Assembly: GCF_001905095.1 (NCBI RefSeq)
Contig: NZ_LWLS01000116.1
Coordinates: forward strand, 1 to 64,000
Length of the DNA stretch: 64,000 nt
Direction: 5' to 3'
Origin: Micromonospora sp. CB01531
GTDB lineage: Bacteria; Actinomycetota; Actinomycetes; Mycobacteriales; Micromonosporaceae
Part shown: positions 36,619 through 45,441 of the stretch, piece after piece
Layout: each line of letters opens with the position of its first letter
How positions within the stretch are numbered: position 1 is the stretch's first letter
Made by a program: the position numbers and the translations under genes
The notes under the pieces: generated by a model
The model's database searches: none
Seen by the model: only the letters and a program-made list of their open reading frames with translations
Told to the model about the DNA's origin: nothing

Positions 36619-39441
36619 GTGCCGAGCAACGCTGGAACCACCCGTCTGGTCATCGTCGAGTCACCGGCGAAGGCCAAGACGATCTCGGGCTACCTCGGCC
36701 CGGGGTACGTCGTGGAGGCCAGCTTCGGCCACGTCCGGGACCTGCCCCGCAACGCCGCCGACGTGCCGGCCAAGTACAAGGGCGAGCCGTGGGCGCGGCT
36801 CGGCGTGGACGTCGACAACGGCTTCCACGCGCTCTACGTGGTCTCGCCGGACCGCAAGCAGCAGATCAGCAAGCTGACCAAGCTGGCCAAGGAGGTCGAC
36901 GAGATCTTCCTGGCGACGGACGAGGACCGCGAGGGCGAGGCGATCGCCTGGCACCTGGTGGAGACGCTCAAGCCCAAGGTGCCGGTCAAGCGGATGGTCT
37001 TCCACGAGATCACCAAGCCGGCCATCCAGGCCGCGGTGGCCAACCCGCGGGAGATCGACCGCGACCTGGTCGACGCGCAGGAGGCCCGGCGCATCCTGGA
37101 CCGGCTGTACGGCTACGAGGTCTCCCCGGTGCTGTGGAAGAAGGTCATGCCGAAGCTCTCGGCGGGCCGGGTGCAGTCCGTGGCGACCCGGATCGTGGTC
37201 GAGCGGGAGCGGCAGCGGATGGCCTTCCGCACCGCGGAATACTGGGACATCCTGGCCACCCTCGCGGTGGCGAACGCCGGCGAGGGGCCACGCGCGTTCA
37301 ACGCCACCCTGATCGCGCTGAACGGCGACCGGATCGCCACCGGCAAGGACTTCGAGCCGACCACCGGCCAGGTCCGGGCCGGCGCGGGCGTGGTGCACCT
37401 CGACGAGGGTGGGGCCAGGGGGCTGGCGGCCCGCCTGGAGGGGCGGCCGTTCACCGTCACCCGGGTCGAGGAGAAGCCCTACCGGCGCCGCCCGTACGCG
37501 CCGTTCATCACCTCCACGCTGCAGCAGGAGGCGGCCCGCAAGCTGCGATTCTCGTCCCAGCAGACGATGCGCACCGCGCAGCGGCTGTACGAGAACGGCT
37601 ACATCACCTATATGCGTACCGACTCGGTGAACCTGTCGGAGACCGCCGTCGCGGCGGCCCGCCGGCAGATCGTCGAGCTGTACGGCGAGCGCAGCGTGCC
37701 GCCGGAGCCGCGCCGCTACACCGGCAAGGTGAAGAACGCGCAGGAGGCGCACGAGGCGATCCGTCCGGCGGGGGACAACTTCCGCACCCCGGGCGAGGTG
37801 GCCAAGGAGCTGTCCGCCGAGGAGTTCAAGCTCTACGAGCTGATCTGGCGGCGCACCATCGCCTCGCAGATGACCGACGCGGTCGGCTCCAGCGTCTCGG
37901 TGCGGATCCGCGCGGTCTCCGCCGCGCAGGAGGAGGCCGACTTCGGGGCGACCGGCAAGACCATCACCGACCCCGGTTTCCTGCGCGCCTACGTGGAGTC
38001 GAGCGACGACGAGAACGCCGAGGCCGAGGACGCCGAGCGGCGGCTGCCCACCCTGGTCAAGGACCAGCCGCTGACCGCCGAGGCGTTGGCCGCGCAGGGT
38101 CACCACACCCAGCCGCCCGCCCGCTACACCGAGGCGTCGCTGGTCAAGGCGCTGGAGGAGCTGGGCATCGGCCGCCCGTCGACGTACGCGTCGATCATGC
38201 AGACCATCCAGGACCGCGGGTACGTCGTCAAGCGCGGCCAAGCGATGATCCCGTCGTTCCTGGCGTTCGCGGTGATCGGGCTGATGGAGCGGCACTACCC
38301 GCGCCTGATCGACTACGACTTCACCGCCAGCATGGAGAACGAGCTGGACGAGATCGCCGGCGGCGACCACGCCGCGGTCGACTTTCTCACCGCGTTCTAC
38401 TTCGGCAGCGCCAACGGCGCCGGCGACCGGGACATCGCCCACGCCGGTGGCCTCAAGAAGCTGGTGACGGAGAACCTCAGCGAGATCGACGCACGTAGCG
38501 TCAACTCGATCCCGCTCTTCACCGACGAGGAGGGGCGCGAGGTCGTCGTCCGGGTCGGCCGGTACGGGCCGTACCTCCAGCGGGCCCTGCCGGGCGAGCA
38601 GCCCGCACCCACCGGTGAGGGCGAGGAGGGCGGCGCCCAGGGCGACCGAGCGCCGATCCCTGAGGGGCTGGCGCCGGACGAGCTGACCCCGGAGAAGGTG
38701 CACGAGCTGTTCCTCGGCGGCGCGGGCGAGCGAAAGCTCGGCGACGACCCGGCCACCGGCGAGCCGATCGTGCTGAAGTCCGGCCGGTTCGGCCCGTACG
38801 TGGCCAGCGGCGAGCGGAAGTCCTCGCTGCTGCGGTCGCAGTCGCCGGAGACGCTCACCTTCGACGAGGCGCTGAAGCTGCTCAGCCTGCCCCGGCTCGT
38901 GGGGGTGGCCCCGGACGGGGTCGAGGTGTTCGCCAACAACGGCCGCTACGGCCCGTACGTCAAGCGTGGTGACGAGTTCCGCTCGTTGGACTCGGAAGAC
39001 AAGATGTTCACCGTCACGCTGGACGAGGCGCTCGCGCTGCTGGCCGCCCCGAAGACCCGCCAGCGCCGGGCCGCCGCGCCGCCGCTGCGGGAGATGGGCG
39101 CCGACCCGCTCACCGAGAAGCCGCTGGTGATCAAGGATGGGCGGTTCGGGCCGTACGTCACCGACGGGGAGACCAACGCGTCGCTGCGGCGCGGGCAGAC
39201 CCCGGAGGCGCTGACCCTGGAGGAAGCCTCCGAGATGCTCGCCGAGAAGCGGGCGAAGGGTCCGGCGCCGAAGAAGGCGGCGGCGAAGAAGGCGGCCCCG
39301 GCCAAGAAGACGGCGGCGAAGAAGACCGCCGCCGCCAAGTCCACCGCCGCGAAGAAGACGACGACCGCCAAGGCCACCACGGCCAAGAAGGCCCCGGCAA
39401 AGAAGGCCGCCCCCCGGAAGGCGTCCACCTCCACGGAGTGA
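36619..39441 (+). CDS. topA: DNA topoisomerase I (type IA)
   Basis: A 940-residue enzyme that relaxes negative supercoils. The Toprim domain opens with VIVESPAKAKTISGYLG and holds FLATDEDREGEAIAWHL (acidic metal site). The active-site tyrosine is in GYITYMRTDSVNLSE. The C-terminal half has repeated domains built on R-F-G-P-Y-V (GRFGPYVASGE, GRYGPYVKRGD, GRFGPYVTDGE), as in actinobacterial TopA. It ends in a Lys/Ala-rich tail of about 60 residues (AAKKAAPAKKTAAKK), a DNA-binding feature of the group. The start is GTG 36619 with GGAGAGAG upstream. Confidence 0.95.
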   Translation: MPSNAGTTRLVIVESPAKAKTISGYLGPGYVVEASFGHVRDLPRNAADVPAKYKGEPWARLGVDVDNGFHALYVVSPDRKQQISKLTKLAKEVDEIFLATDEDREGEAIAWHLVETLKPKVPVKRMVFHEITKPAIQAAVANPREIDRDLVDAQEARRILDRLYGYEVSPVLWKKVMPKLSAGRVQSVATRIVVERERQRMAFRTAEYWDILATLAVANAGEGPRAFNATLIALNGDRIATGKDFEPTTGQVRAGAGVVHLDEGGARGLAARLEGRPFTVTRVEEKPYRRRPYAPFITSTLQQEAARKLRFSSQQTMRTAQRLYENGYITYMRTDSVNLSETAVAAARRQIVELYGERSVPPEPRRYTGKVKNAQEAHEAIRPAGDNFRTPGEVAKELSAEEFKLYELIWRRTIASQMTDAVGSSVSVRIRAVSAAQEEADFGATGKTITDPGFLRAYVESSDDENAEAEDAERRLPTLVKDQPLTAEALAAQGHHTQPPARYTEASLVKALEELGIGRPSTYASIMQTIQDRGYVVKRGQAMIPSFLAFAVIGLMERHYPRLIDYDFTASMENELDEIAGGDHAAVDFLTAFYFGSANGAGDRDIAHAGGLKKLVTENLSEIDARSVNSIPLFTDEEGREVVVRVGRYGPYLQRALPGEQPAPTGEGEEGGAQGDRAPIPEGLAPDELTPEKVHELFLGGAGERKLGDDPATGEPIVLKSGRFGPYVASGERKSSLLRSQSPETLTFDEALKLLSLPRLVGVAPDGVEVFANNGRYGPYVKRGDEFRSLDSEDKMFTVTLDEALALLAAPKTRQRRAAAPPLREMGADPLTEKPLVIKDGRFGPYVTDGETNASLRRGQTPEALTLEEASEMLAEKRAKGPAPKKAAAKKAAPAKKTAAKKTAAAKSTAAKKTTTAKATTAKKAPAKKAAPRKASTSTE

Positions 39442-39452
39442 CCTGTCTCCGC

Positions 39453-39524
39453 CGGCTACGGACCTGATGTCGGGAACGACTCACCCGGCTGGTGATCCGC
39501 CGATGTCATCAGGTCGGTAGCGGA
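39453..39524. repeat. Intergenic inverted repeat after topA
   Basis: CGGCTACGGACCTGATGTCGG (from about 39453) and CCGATGTCATCAGGTCGGTAGCGG (to 39524) form imperfect inverted arms; the core GACCTGATG/CATCAGGTC is perfect. It lies between the convergent stops of topA and the FAD oxidase and may act as a two-way terminator. Confidence 0.55.
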
Positions 39525-39525
39525 T

Positions 39526-40836
39526 TCAGTCGCCGAGGACCTGGTTCAGGTAGGGGTTGGCGAAGCGGCGGTCGGGGTCGAGGCGGTCGCGGACGGCCAG
39601 GAAGTCGGCGAACCGCGGGTACGCGGGCGCGAGCGACGCCGCGTCCCGGTAGTGCAGCTTGCCCCAGTGCGGCCGTCCGCCCAGTTCCGCGGCCACCTCC
39701 TCGAACGCCCGGAAGTAGGGCTCGAAGGGCATGCCCACGTACTGGTGGATGGCGAGGTACGCCGAGTCCCGCCCGTACCCGTGGGAGAGCCAGATGTCGT
39801 CGGCGGCGGTGAACCGCACCTCGACCGGGAAGAGCACCTTGAACGGCAGGTTGTCCACGATGCGCCGAAGGGCGTCCAGCGCGGCCGGCAGGACGGCGCG
39901 GGGCAGGCCGTACTCCATCTCCACGAAGCGGACCCGGCGCGGCGTGCAGAAGACCCGGTCGGAGCGACCGGTGTAGGTGCGTTCGGTGAGCGCCCGGGCG
40001 GAGACGGCGCTGATCCCGGGGGCCAGCGCCGGCACGGCGCGGCCCAGCCGGCAGGCCCCGGCGAAGACGGTGTTGGCCAGGAACTCGTCGTCCAGCCAGC
40101 CCCGCCAGCGGGGCAGCGGCTGGTCGTCGGCGGGCACCCGGTCGTTGGTCTTGACCTGCACCCGCGCGGTGTACGGGAACCAGTAGAACTCGACGTGGTC
40201 GTGCTGTTCGACGAGCCCGGGCAGGTCGGCCAGCACCGCGGACAGTGCCGCCGGCCGCTCGTGCGCGCGGAGCGTGAAGGCGTCGACGCAGCGCAGGGTG
40301 ACCTCGACCAGCACGCCGACCGCGCCGAGCCCGACCCGGGCGGCGGCGAAGACGTCGCGGTGCTCGTCGGCGGAGCAGCGCAGCACCTCCCCGGTGCCGG
40401 TGACCAGGGCCAGACCGGTGACGAAGGTGGACAGGCAGCCGAGTTTCGCGCCGGTGCCGTGGGTGCCGGTGGCGAGCGCCCCGGCCACGGTCTGCGCGTC
40501 GATGTCGCCGAGATTGGGCAGCGCCAGTCCGTGGGTGCCGAGTAGGTCGTTGAGCGTGTGCAGAGCCATCCCGGCCGGTACGGTGACCAGTCGGCGGGTG
40601 GTGTCGACGGTGACGCCGGTGTCCAGTTCGGTCAGTTCGAGCCGGTGCCCGTCGGTGAGGGCCGTCCCGGTGAACGAGTGCCCGCTGCCCACCGTCCGGA
40701 TCGTCCGGCCGGCGTCGGCGGCGGCGTGGATCGCCGCGGCGACCTCGTCGACGGTCCGGGGACGCGCCACCAGGGTGGCGGTGCTGCGCTGGTTGCCGGC
40801 CCAGTTGGACCAGGCTGCTGGTGGCGTACCGACCAT
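39526..40836 (-). CDS. FAD-dependent sugar/lactone (alditol-type) oxidase
   Basis: A 436-residue flavoprotein of the VAO/D-arabinono-1,4-lactone oxidase family. The FAD-binding part has TIRTVGSGHSFTGTALT, in which the His of GSGHSF is the covalent FAD site in relatives, and GALATGTHGTGAKLG. The C-terminal ALO domain contains YVGMPFEPYFRAFEEVA and HWGKLHYRDA. It would oxidise a polyol, sugar acid or lactone with oxygen as acceptor; the substrate is unknown. It is divergent from a TetR gene, with an operator-like repeat between them. No signal peptide is seen. Confidence 0.88.
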   Translation of the reverse strand: MVGTPPAAWSNWAGNQRSTATLVARPRTVDEVAAAIHAAADAGRTIRTVGSGHSFTGTALTDGHRLELTELDTGVTVDTTRRLVTVPAGMALHTLNDLLGTHGLALPNLGDIDAQTVAGALATGTHGTGAKLGCLSTFVTGLALVTGTGEVLRCSADEHRDVFAAARVGLGAVGVLVEVTLRCVDAFTLRAHERPAALSAVLADLPGLVEQHDHVEFYWFPYTARVQVKTNDRVPADDQPLPRWRGWLDDEFLANTVFAGACRLGRAVPALAPGISAVSARALTERTYTGRSDRVFCTPRRVRFVEMEYGLPRAVLPAALDALRRIVDNLPFKVLFPVEVRFTAADDIWLSHGYGRDSAYLAIHQYVGMPFEPYFRAFEEVAAELGGRPHWGKLHYRDAASLAPAYPRFADFLAVRDRLDPDRRFANPYLNQVLGD

Positions 40837-40854
40837 GGACGCTCCTCGAGATGA

Positions 40855-40873
40855 ATATGAACTGACTTCATAT
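40855..40873. promoter_or_regulatory. Candidate TetR operator
   Basis: ATATGAA-CTGAC-TTCATAT is a perfect 7-base inverted repeat with a 5-base spacer, 18 bases before the oxidase start and facing the TetR gene. Its low GC content stands out here. It is the most likely binding site for the neighbouring regulator. Confidence 0.6.
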
Positions 40874-40983
40874 CAGGAACGTTGTGCCGGGTAAATACCG
40901 CAAACGCGACACGCTCGTTGTACCGGTAGTCACAGTCTCGTGACTTGTAGATATGTTCTTCCGTCGAAGGGGGGTGGCGCCGA

Positions 40984-41637
40984 GTGTCCACACCAGCCGC
41001 CACGACCGGGCCGCTGCGCCGGGTGCCGGTGCAGGGTCGAAGTGTCGCGCGGGTCCAGCGGATGCTGGACGCCTGTGCCGAGCTTGTCGACGAGGTGGGG
41101 TACGAGGGGTTGACCACGACTCTCCTCGCCGAGCGCGCCGAGGTGGCGATCGGGTCGGTCTACCAGTTCTTTCCGGACAAGCGGGCGATCGTGCAGGCGT
41201 TGACCCTGCGCACGATGGAGTCCTATCTCCAGCGGCTCGACGAGCGGTTCGCCTCCGACGACCTGACCCACTGGTGGGACGGCGTCGACGCGGCGATCGA
41301 CGAGTACATCACGATGCACCGCACCATCCCGGGGTTCCGTACCCTGCACTTCGGCGACGTGGTCGACCTGCACCTGCTCGATGAGCAGCGGGACAACAAC
41401 GGGGTGATCGCCGATCAGCTCGCCCGCGTGCTCGCCGAGCGTTTCGGTCTTGCCGACGTGCCCGACCTTGGGTTCCATCTGGAGATCGCGGTCGAGGGCG
41501 CGGACTCCTTGATCAAGCTGGCGTTCCGGCGCAAGCCCGAGGGCGACGAGCGGGTGCTTTCCGAGGCGAAGGCGCTGATCCGGGAGTACCTGCACCGGCA
41601 GGTCGACGCCCGGACCGAGGCCGCCCAGCAGAGCTGA
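40984..41637 (+). CDS. TetR-family transcriptional regulator
   Basis: A 217-residue regulator. The N-terminal helix-turn-helix spans about residues 22-68 (ACAELVDEVGYEGLTTTLL, then VAIGSVYQFFPDKRAIV). The ligand domain is helical with no recognised specificity. GTG 40984 is used, with a G-rich stretch upstream. It probably represses the divergent FAD oxidase and itself through the repeat at 40855-40873. Confidence 0.9.
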   Translation: MSTPAATTGPLRRVPVQGRSVARVQRMLDACAELVDEVGYEGLTTTLLAERAEVAIGSVYQFFPDKRAIVQALTLRTMESYLQRLDERFASDDLTHWWDGVDAAIDEYITMHRTIPGFRTLHFGDVVDLHLLDEQRDNNGVIADQLARVLAERFGLADVPDLGFHLEIAVEGADSLIKLAFRRKPEGDERVLSEAKALIREYLHRQVDARTEAAQQS

Positions 41638-41659
41638 GCGGACGCCGCCGGCCCTGGCT

Positions 41660-41804
41660 GGCGGCACAACGGGAAAGATGCCCGGGGTGCGACCGGGCGG
41701 CACAACGAGAACCCGCCCGGGGTGCGACCGGGCGGCAGGACGGGAAAGACGCCCGGGGTGCGTCCGGGCGGCACGACGTACGGCGGGCGCCCGAGGTGCG
41801 CCGG
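41660..41804. repeat. Tandem 36-bp hairpin repeats
   Basis: Units begin at 41660, 41696, 41731 and 41767 with GGCGGCA and are 35-36 bases long; the fourth is divergent. Most units contain GCCCGGGGTGCGACCGGGC, which folds into a stem. They lie between the convergent TetR and aldolase genes and probably end transcription in both directions. Confidence 0.6.
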
Positions 41805-41863
41805 GGCCCGCCGTCACCCGGCCGAGGAGCCCAGGTCCTGCTTCACGAGGCCACGTCCCGTGA

Positions 41864-43072
41864 CTAGAGGAACGCCCGGCCTTCGCCCCGGTAGGTGGGC
41901 ACGGTGGTGACCACGCTGTCGCCGTCGACGAGATGCAGTTCGTTGACGTGCTCGCACAGCTCGCCGGCCTTGGCATGGCGGAACCAGACCCGGTCCCCGA
42001 CCCGCAGGGCCGTCGCGGCCGCGCCCGCCACCGGAGTCTGCACCTCACCCGCGCCTTCGGCGCCGAGCAGCCGCAGCCCGGCCGGCAACCACGGCCGTGG
42101 GAGCCGGCTCTCGCCGGCTTGGCCGGAGGCGATCCAGCCGCCACCGAGCACGGTGGCCAGCCCGGGCGCCGGCCGGCGGACCACCGCGCAGGCGAAGAAG
42201 GCCGCCGGGGTGGGGCGCCAGGCCCGGTAGGCGTCGAAGAGTGTCGGCCCGTACAGGCCGGATCCCGCGGTGACCTCGGTGACCGCGGGGTCGGCGCTGG
42301 TGGCGGCCACGCTGCCGGTGCCGCCGCCGTTGACGAACTCGAGGTCGGCGTGCTCGCGTACCGCGGCGACCGCCGCCGCCCGGCGGGCCAGCAGTTCCCG
42401 GTACGAGCCGCGCTGGGCGACCCGGATCGCGGTACCCAGCACCGCCTGCCCGGGCGGGGCGTCGCCGAGGCCGGCGATCTGCGCCTCGTACGACATCAGG
42501 CCGACCAGCCGGAAGCCGGGCCGGCCGGCGACGGCGCGGGCGAGCGCGCCGGCTGCCCGGGCGCTGTGCACCGGGGACCGCCGGACGCCGACGTGCACCC
42601 GCCCGCCGAGCGGTCGCCAGGAGGCGTCCAGGTCGAGGCAGACCCGCACCGGTGGCCGGCGGCCGGGCGGGCACACCTCGTCGACCAGGTCGAGCTGACC
42701 GGCGTCGTCGACCATCAGCGTCACCGCGTCGGCGAGCGCCGGGTCGGCGGCCAACTCGGCGAGCGCGCCCCGGTCGGCGGTCGGGTACGCCACCAGCACG
42801 TCGTCGCTGACCCCGGCGCGGGCCAGCCAGAGCGCCTCGGGCAGGGTGAACGCCATCACGCCGCGCCAGCCGGGGCGCCCCAGCACCCGGCTGAGCAGTT
42901 CCCGGGCGCGGACCGACTTGCTGGCCACCCGGACCGGCTTGCCGGCGGCCCGGCGGGCGAGCGCGTCTGCGTTCGCGTCGAAGGCGGCGAGGTCGACGAC
43001 CGCGTACGGCGGGTCGAGGTGGGCGGTCGCCCGGTCGAGGCGATCGCGAAGTCTGTCACTGTCGGTGGCCAC
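41864..43072 (-). CDS. PLP-dependent aldolase/deaminase with alanine-racemase-type barrel
   Basis: A 402-residue fold-type III PLP enzyme. The PLP lysine is expected in PVRVASKSVRARELL (about residues 47-60). GLMSYEAQIAGLGD and FVNGGGTGSV are typical barrel segments. The C-terminal domain holds a His-rich metal or substrate region (VWFRHAKAGELCEHVNEL) like D-threonine aldolases. It probably acts on a D-hydroxy amino acid, but the substrate is unknown. GTG start. It lies near the FAD oxidase, so the two could share a pathway. Confidence 0.82.
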   Translation of the reverse strand: MATDSDRLRDRLDRATAHLDPPYAVVDLAAFDANADALARRAAGKPVRVASKSVRARELLSRVLGRPGWRGVMAFTLPEALWLARAGVSDDVLVAYPTADRGALAELAADPALADAVTLMVDDAGQLDLVDEVCPPGRRPPVRVCLDLDASWRPLGGRVHVGVRRSPVHSARAAGALARAVAGRPGFRLVGLMSYEAQIAGLGDAPPGQAVLGTAIRVAQRGSYRELLARRAAAVAAVREHADLEFVNGGGTGSVAATSADPAVTEVTAGSGLYGPTLFDAYRAWRPTPAAFFACAVVRRPAPGLATVLGGGWIASGQAGESRLPRPWLPAGLRLLGAEGAGEVQTPVAGAAATALRVGDRVWFRHAKAGELCEHVNELHLVDGDSVVTTVPTYRGEGRAFL

Positions 43073-43221
43073 GGCTGCACGCTAACTGTCTGGAGGTCAA
43101 TGCGAAATACCCTCGCGTATGTCCGGGCTGCGGGCGGTGGCCCCGGCGGCCTAGGCTCGGCGAGCAGGCGAATGTCGCGGAGGGGGGCGCTTCTCGCCGC
43201 GACTAGAGTGTTGCACCGGGG

Positions 43222-45441
43222 ATGCCCAACTCTGGGCCGGCACGTGGAGGTACGGCCATCAAAAGCCAGAAGAACGGCGAGTCGCCCGGCGTGTCGTCGC
43301 CCGCGCAGGCTGACCTGTCCGCGGCGGCCGCCACCCGCTCGGTGCTGCGTATCCGGCCGTTCCGCCGGCTCTGGATCGTGCTCGGCGTCGCCTCCTTCGG
43401 CGACTGGCTCGGCCTGCTCGCCACCTCGGTCTTCGCCGCCGCTCAGGTCTCCGGCGACACCGCCAAGGGCGCGGCGTTCGGCACGCTGATCGCGATCCGG
43501 CTGCTGCCCGCCCTGCTGCTCGGCCCGGTGGCCGGCGTCTTCGCCGACCGGTTCGACCGGCGCTGGACCATGGTCATCTGCGACGTCCTGCGTTTCGTGC
43601 TCTTCGCCTCGATCCCGCTCTACGCGCTGACCGGCGCCAGCGGCGCCCTGGTGGTCACCTGGGCGGCGATCGCCACCTTCCTGATCGAGACGATCACCCT
43701 GATGTGGATCCCGGCCAAGGAGGCCGCGGTCCCCAACCTGATCCCGCGCGCCCGGCTGGAGACCGCCAACCAGCTCACCCTGATCACCACGTACGGCATC
43801 ACCCCGATCGGAGCCGCCATCGTCGCCGCGGTGCTCGACCGCAGCGTGCGCGGGCTGGTCGGGGGCGGGCTGCCGAACTGGGCCGAGCCGGCGCAGCTCG
43901 CGCTCTGGGTCAACTCGTTCTCCCGGCTCGCCACCGCGCTGGTCGTCGCCTTCGGGATCAGAGAGATCAGCCGGACCCGCACCGGCGAGCGCGAGCCCAC
44001 CGAGCAGAGCATGGTGCGGCAGTTCGCCGAGGGCTGGACGTTCATCCGGCAGACCCCGCTGGTCCGCGGCCTGGTGCTCGGCATCTTCGGCGCGTTCGCC
44101 GGCGGCGGCATCGTGGTCGGCACGGCCAAGTTCTTCGCCGCCTCGCTGGGCGCCGGTGACGCCGCGTTCTACCTGCTCTTCGGCGCGATCTTCATCGGTC
44201 TGGCGATCGGCATCGGGGCCGGCCCGATGATCGTCCGGGACATGTCCCGGCGCCGCTGGTTCGGCATGAGCATCGTGCTGGCCAGCGCGTCCGTGCTGGT
44301 GCTCGCCTTCGCCATTCACCTGTCCATGGCGATCCTCGGCGCGATCCTGGTCGGTGCGGGCGCCGGCATGGCCTTCCTGGCCGGCACCACCCTGCTCGGC
44401 GGCGAGGTCGCCGACGAGCTGCGCGGCCGGGTCTTCGCGGTGGTGCAGATCGGCACCCGGCTGGTGCTGATCCTGGCCATCGCACTGAGCAGCCTCCTGG
44501 TCGGCGTCGGCGGCTCGCGCCAGCTGGCCATCGCCGACCTGGGCATCTCGGTCTCCTCGACCCGCCTGCTGCTGCTCGTCGCGGGTGCCGCCGGCATCTT
44601 CGCCGGGATCAGCGCATTCGGCCAGATGGACGACAAGAAGGGCGTACCGGTCCTGGCCGACCTGTGGGGCTCGATCCGGGGCCGCCCGCTGATGCCCACC
44701 GAGCCCTTCGTCTCCAGCGGTCTCTTCGTGGTCTTCGAGGGTGGCGAGGGCGCCGGCAAGTCCACCCAGCTCGCCGCGCTCGCCGAACGGCTGCGCGGCC
44801 AGGGGCGGGACGTCGTGGTCACCCGGGAGCCGGGGGCGACCGCCGTCGGCGAGCGGATCCGCTCGCTGGTGCTGGAGACCGCCGGCGCCGAGGCCCCGTC
44901 GCCGCGCGCCGAGGCGCTGCTCTACGCCGCCGACCGCGCGCACCACGTCGCCACCGTGGTCCGGCCGGCGCTGGCCAGGGGCGCCGTGGTGATCAGCGAC
45001 CGGTACGTCGACTCGTCCCTCGCCTACCAGGGCGCCGGTCGTACGCTGCCGGCGCAGGAGGTCTCCTGGCTCTCCTCGTGGGCCACCGGCGGGCTCAAGC
45101 CCGACCTGGTGGTGCTGCTCGACGTCGAACCGCACACCGGCCTGTCCCGGGTCGGTTCCCGTAACCAGGGCGCCGACCGGCTGGAGGCCGAGTCGATCGC
45201 GTTCCACGAGCGGGTCCGGTACGCGTTCCTCGACCTGGCCGCCGCCGACCCCAAGCGTTATCTGGTGCTCGACGCCGCGCGGCCGGTCGAGGAGATCGCC
45301 GAGGCGGTCGCCCGGCGGATGGAGGAGGTCCTGGGCGATCCGGCCGGCATCGTGCATCCCCGCCCGGCACAGGGCCCGGACACCACGGTCCAGCCCGAGT
45401 TATCCGACGCGGAGCTGGTGACCATGGAGCGCCCCACCTGA
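43222..45441 (+). CDS. tmk: MFS-like membrane domain fused to thymidylate kinase
   Basis: About 739 residues. Residues 40-460 form an MFS-type membrane domain of around 12 helices (FRRLWIVLGVASFGDWLGLL, GPVAGVFADRFDRRWT). Residues 490-720 form a dTMP kinase with P-loop VVFEGGEGAGKSTQ, DR(H/Y) motif ISDRYVDSSLAYQGAGR and lid segment. dTMP kinase makes dTDP from dTMP. I recall this fusion as standard in Streptomyces and its relatives. The ATG at 43222 has only GGGG before it. An excellent GGAGG stands seven bases ahead of an in-frame ATC at 43258, so the true start is uncertain. It overlaps holB by one base. Confidence 0.9.
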   Translation: MPNSGPARGGTAIKSQKNGESPGVSSPAQADLSAAAATRSVLRIRPFRRLWIVLGVASFGDWLGLLATSVFAAAQVSGDTAKGAAFGTLIAIRLLPALLLGPVAGVFADRFDRRWTMVICDVLRFVLFASIPLYALTGASGALVVTWAAIATFLIETITLMWIPAKEAAVPNLIPRARLETANQLTLITTYGITPIGAAIVAAVLDRSVRGLVGGGLPNWAEPAQLALWVNSFSRLATALVVAFGIREISRTRTGEREPTEQSMVRQFAEGWTFIRQTPLVRGLVLGIFGAFAGGGIVVGTAKFFAASLGAGDAAFYLLFGAIFIGLAIGIGAGPMIVRDMSRRRWFGMSIVLASASVLVLAFAIHLSMAILGAILVGAGAGMAFLAGTTLLGGEVADELRGRVFAVVQIGTRLVLILAIALSSLLVGVGGSRQLAIADLGISVSSTRLLLLVAGAAGIFAGISAFGQMDDKKGVPVLADLWGSIRGRPLMPTEPFVSSGLFVVFEGGEGAGKSTQLAALAERLRGQGRDVVVTREPGATAVGERIRSLVLETAGAEAPSPRAEALLYAADRAHHVATVVRPALARGAVVISDRYVDSSLAYQGAGRTLPAQEVSWLSSWATGGLKPDLVVLLDVEPHTGLSRVGSRNQGADRLEAESIAFHERVRYAFLDLAAADPKRYLVLDAARPVEEIAEAVARRMEEVLGDPAGIVHPRPAQGPDTTVQPELSDAELVTMERPT

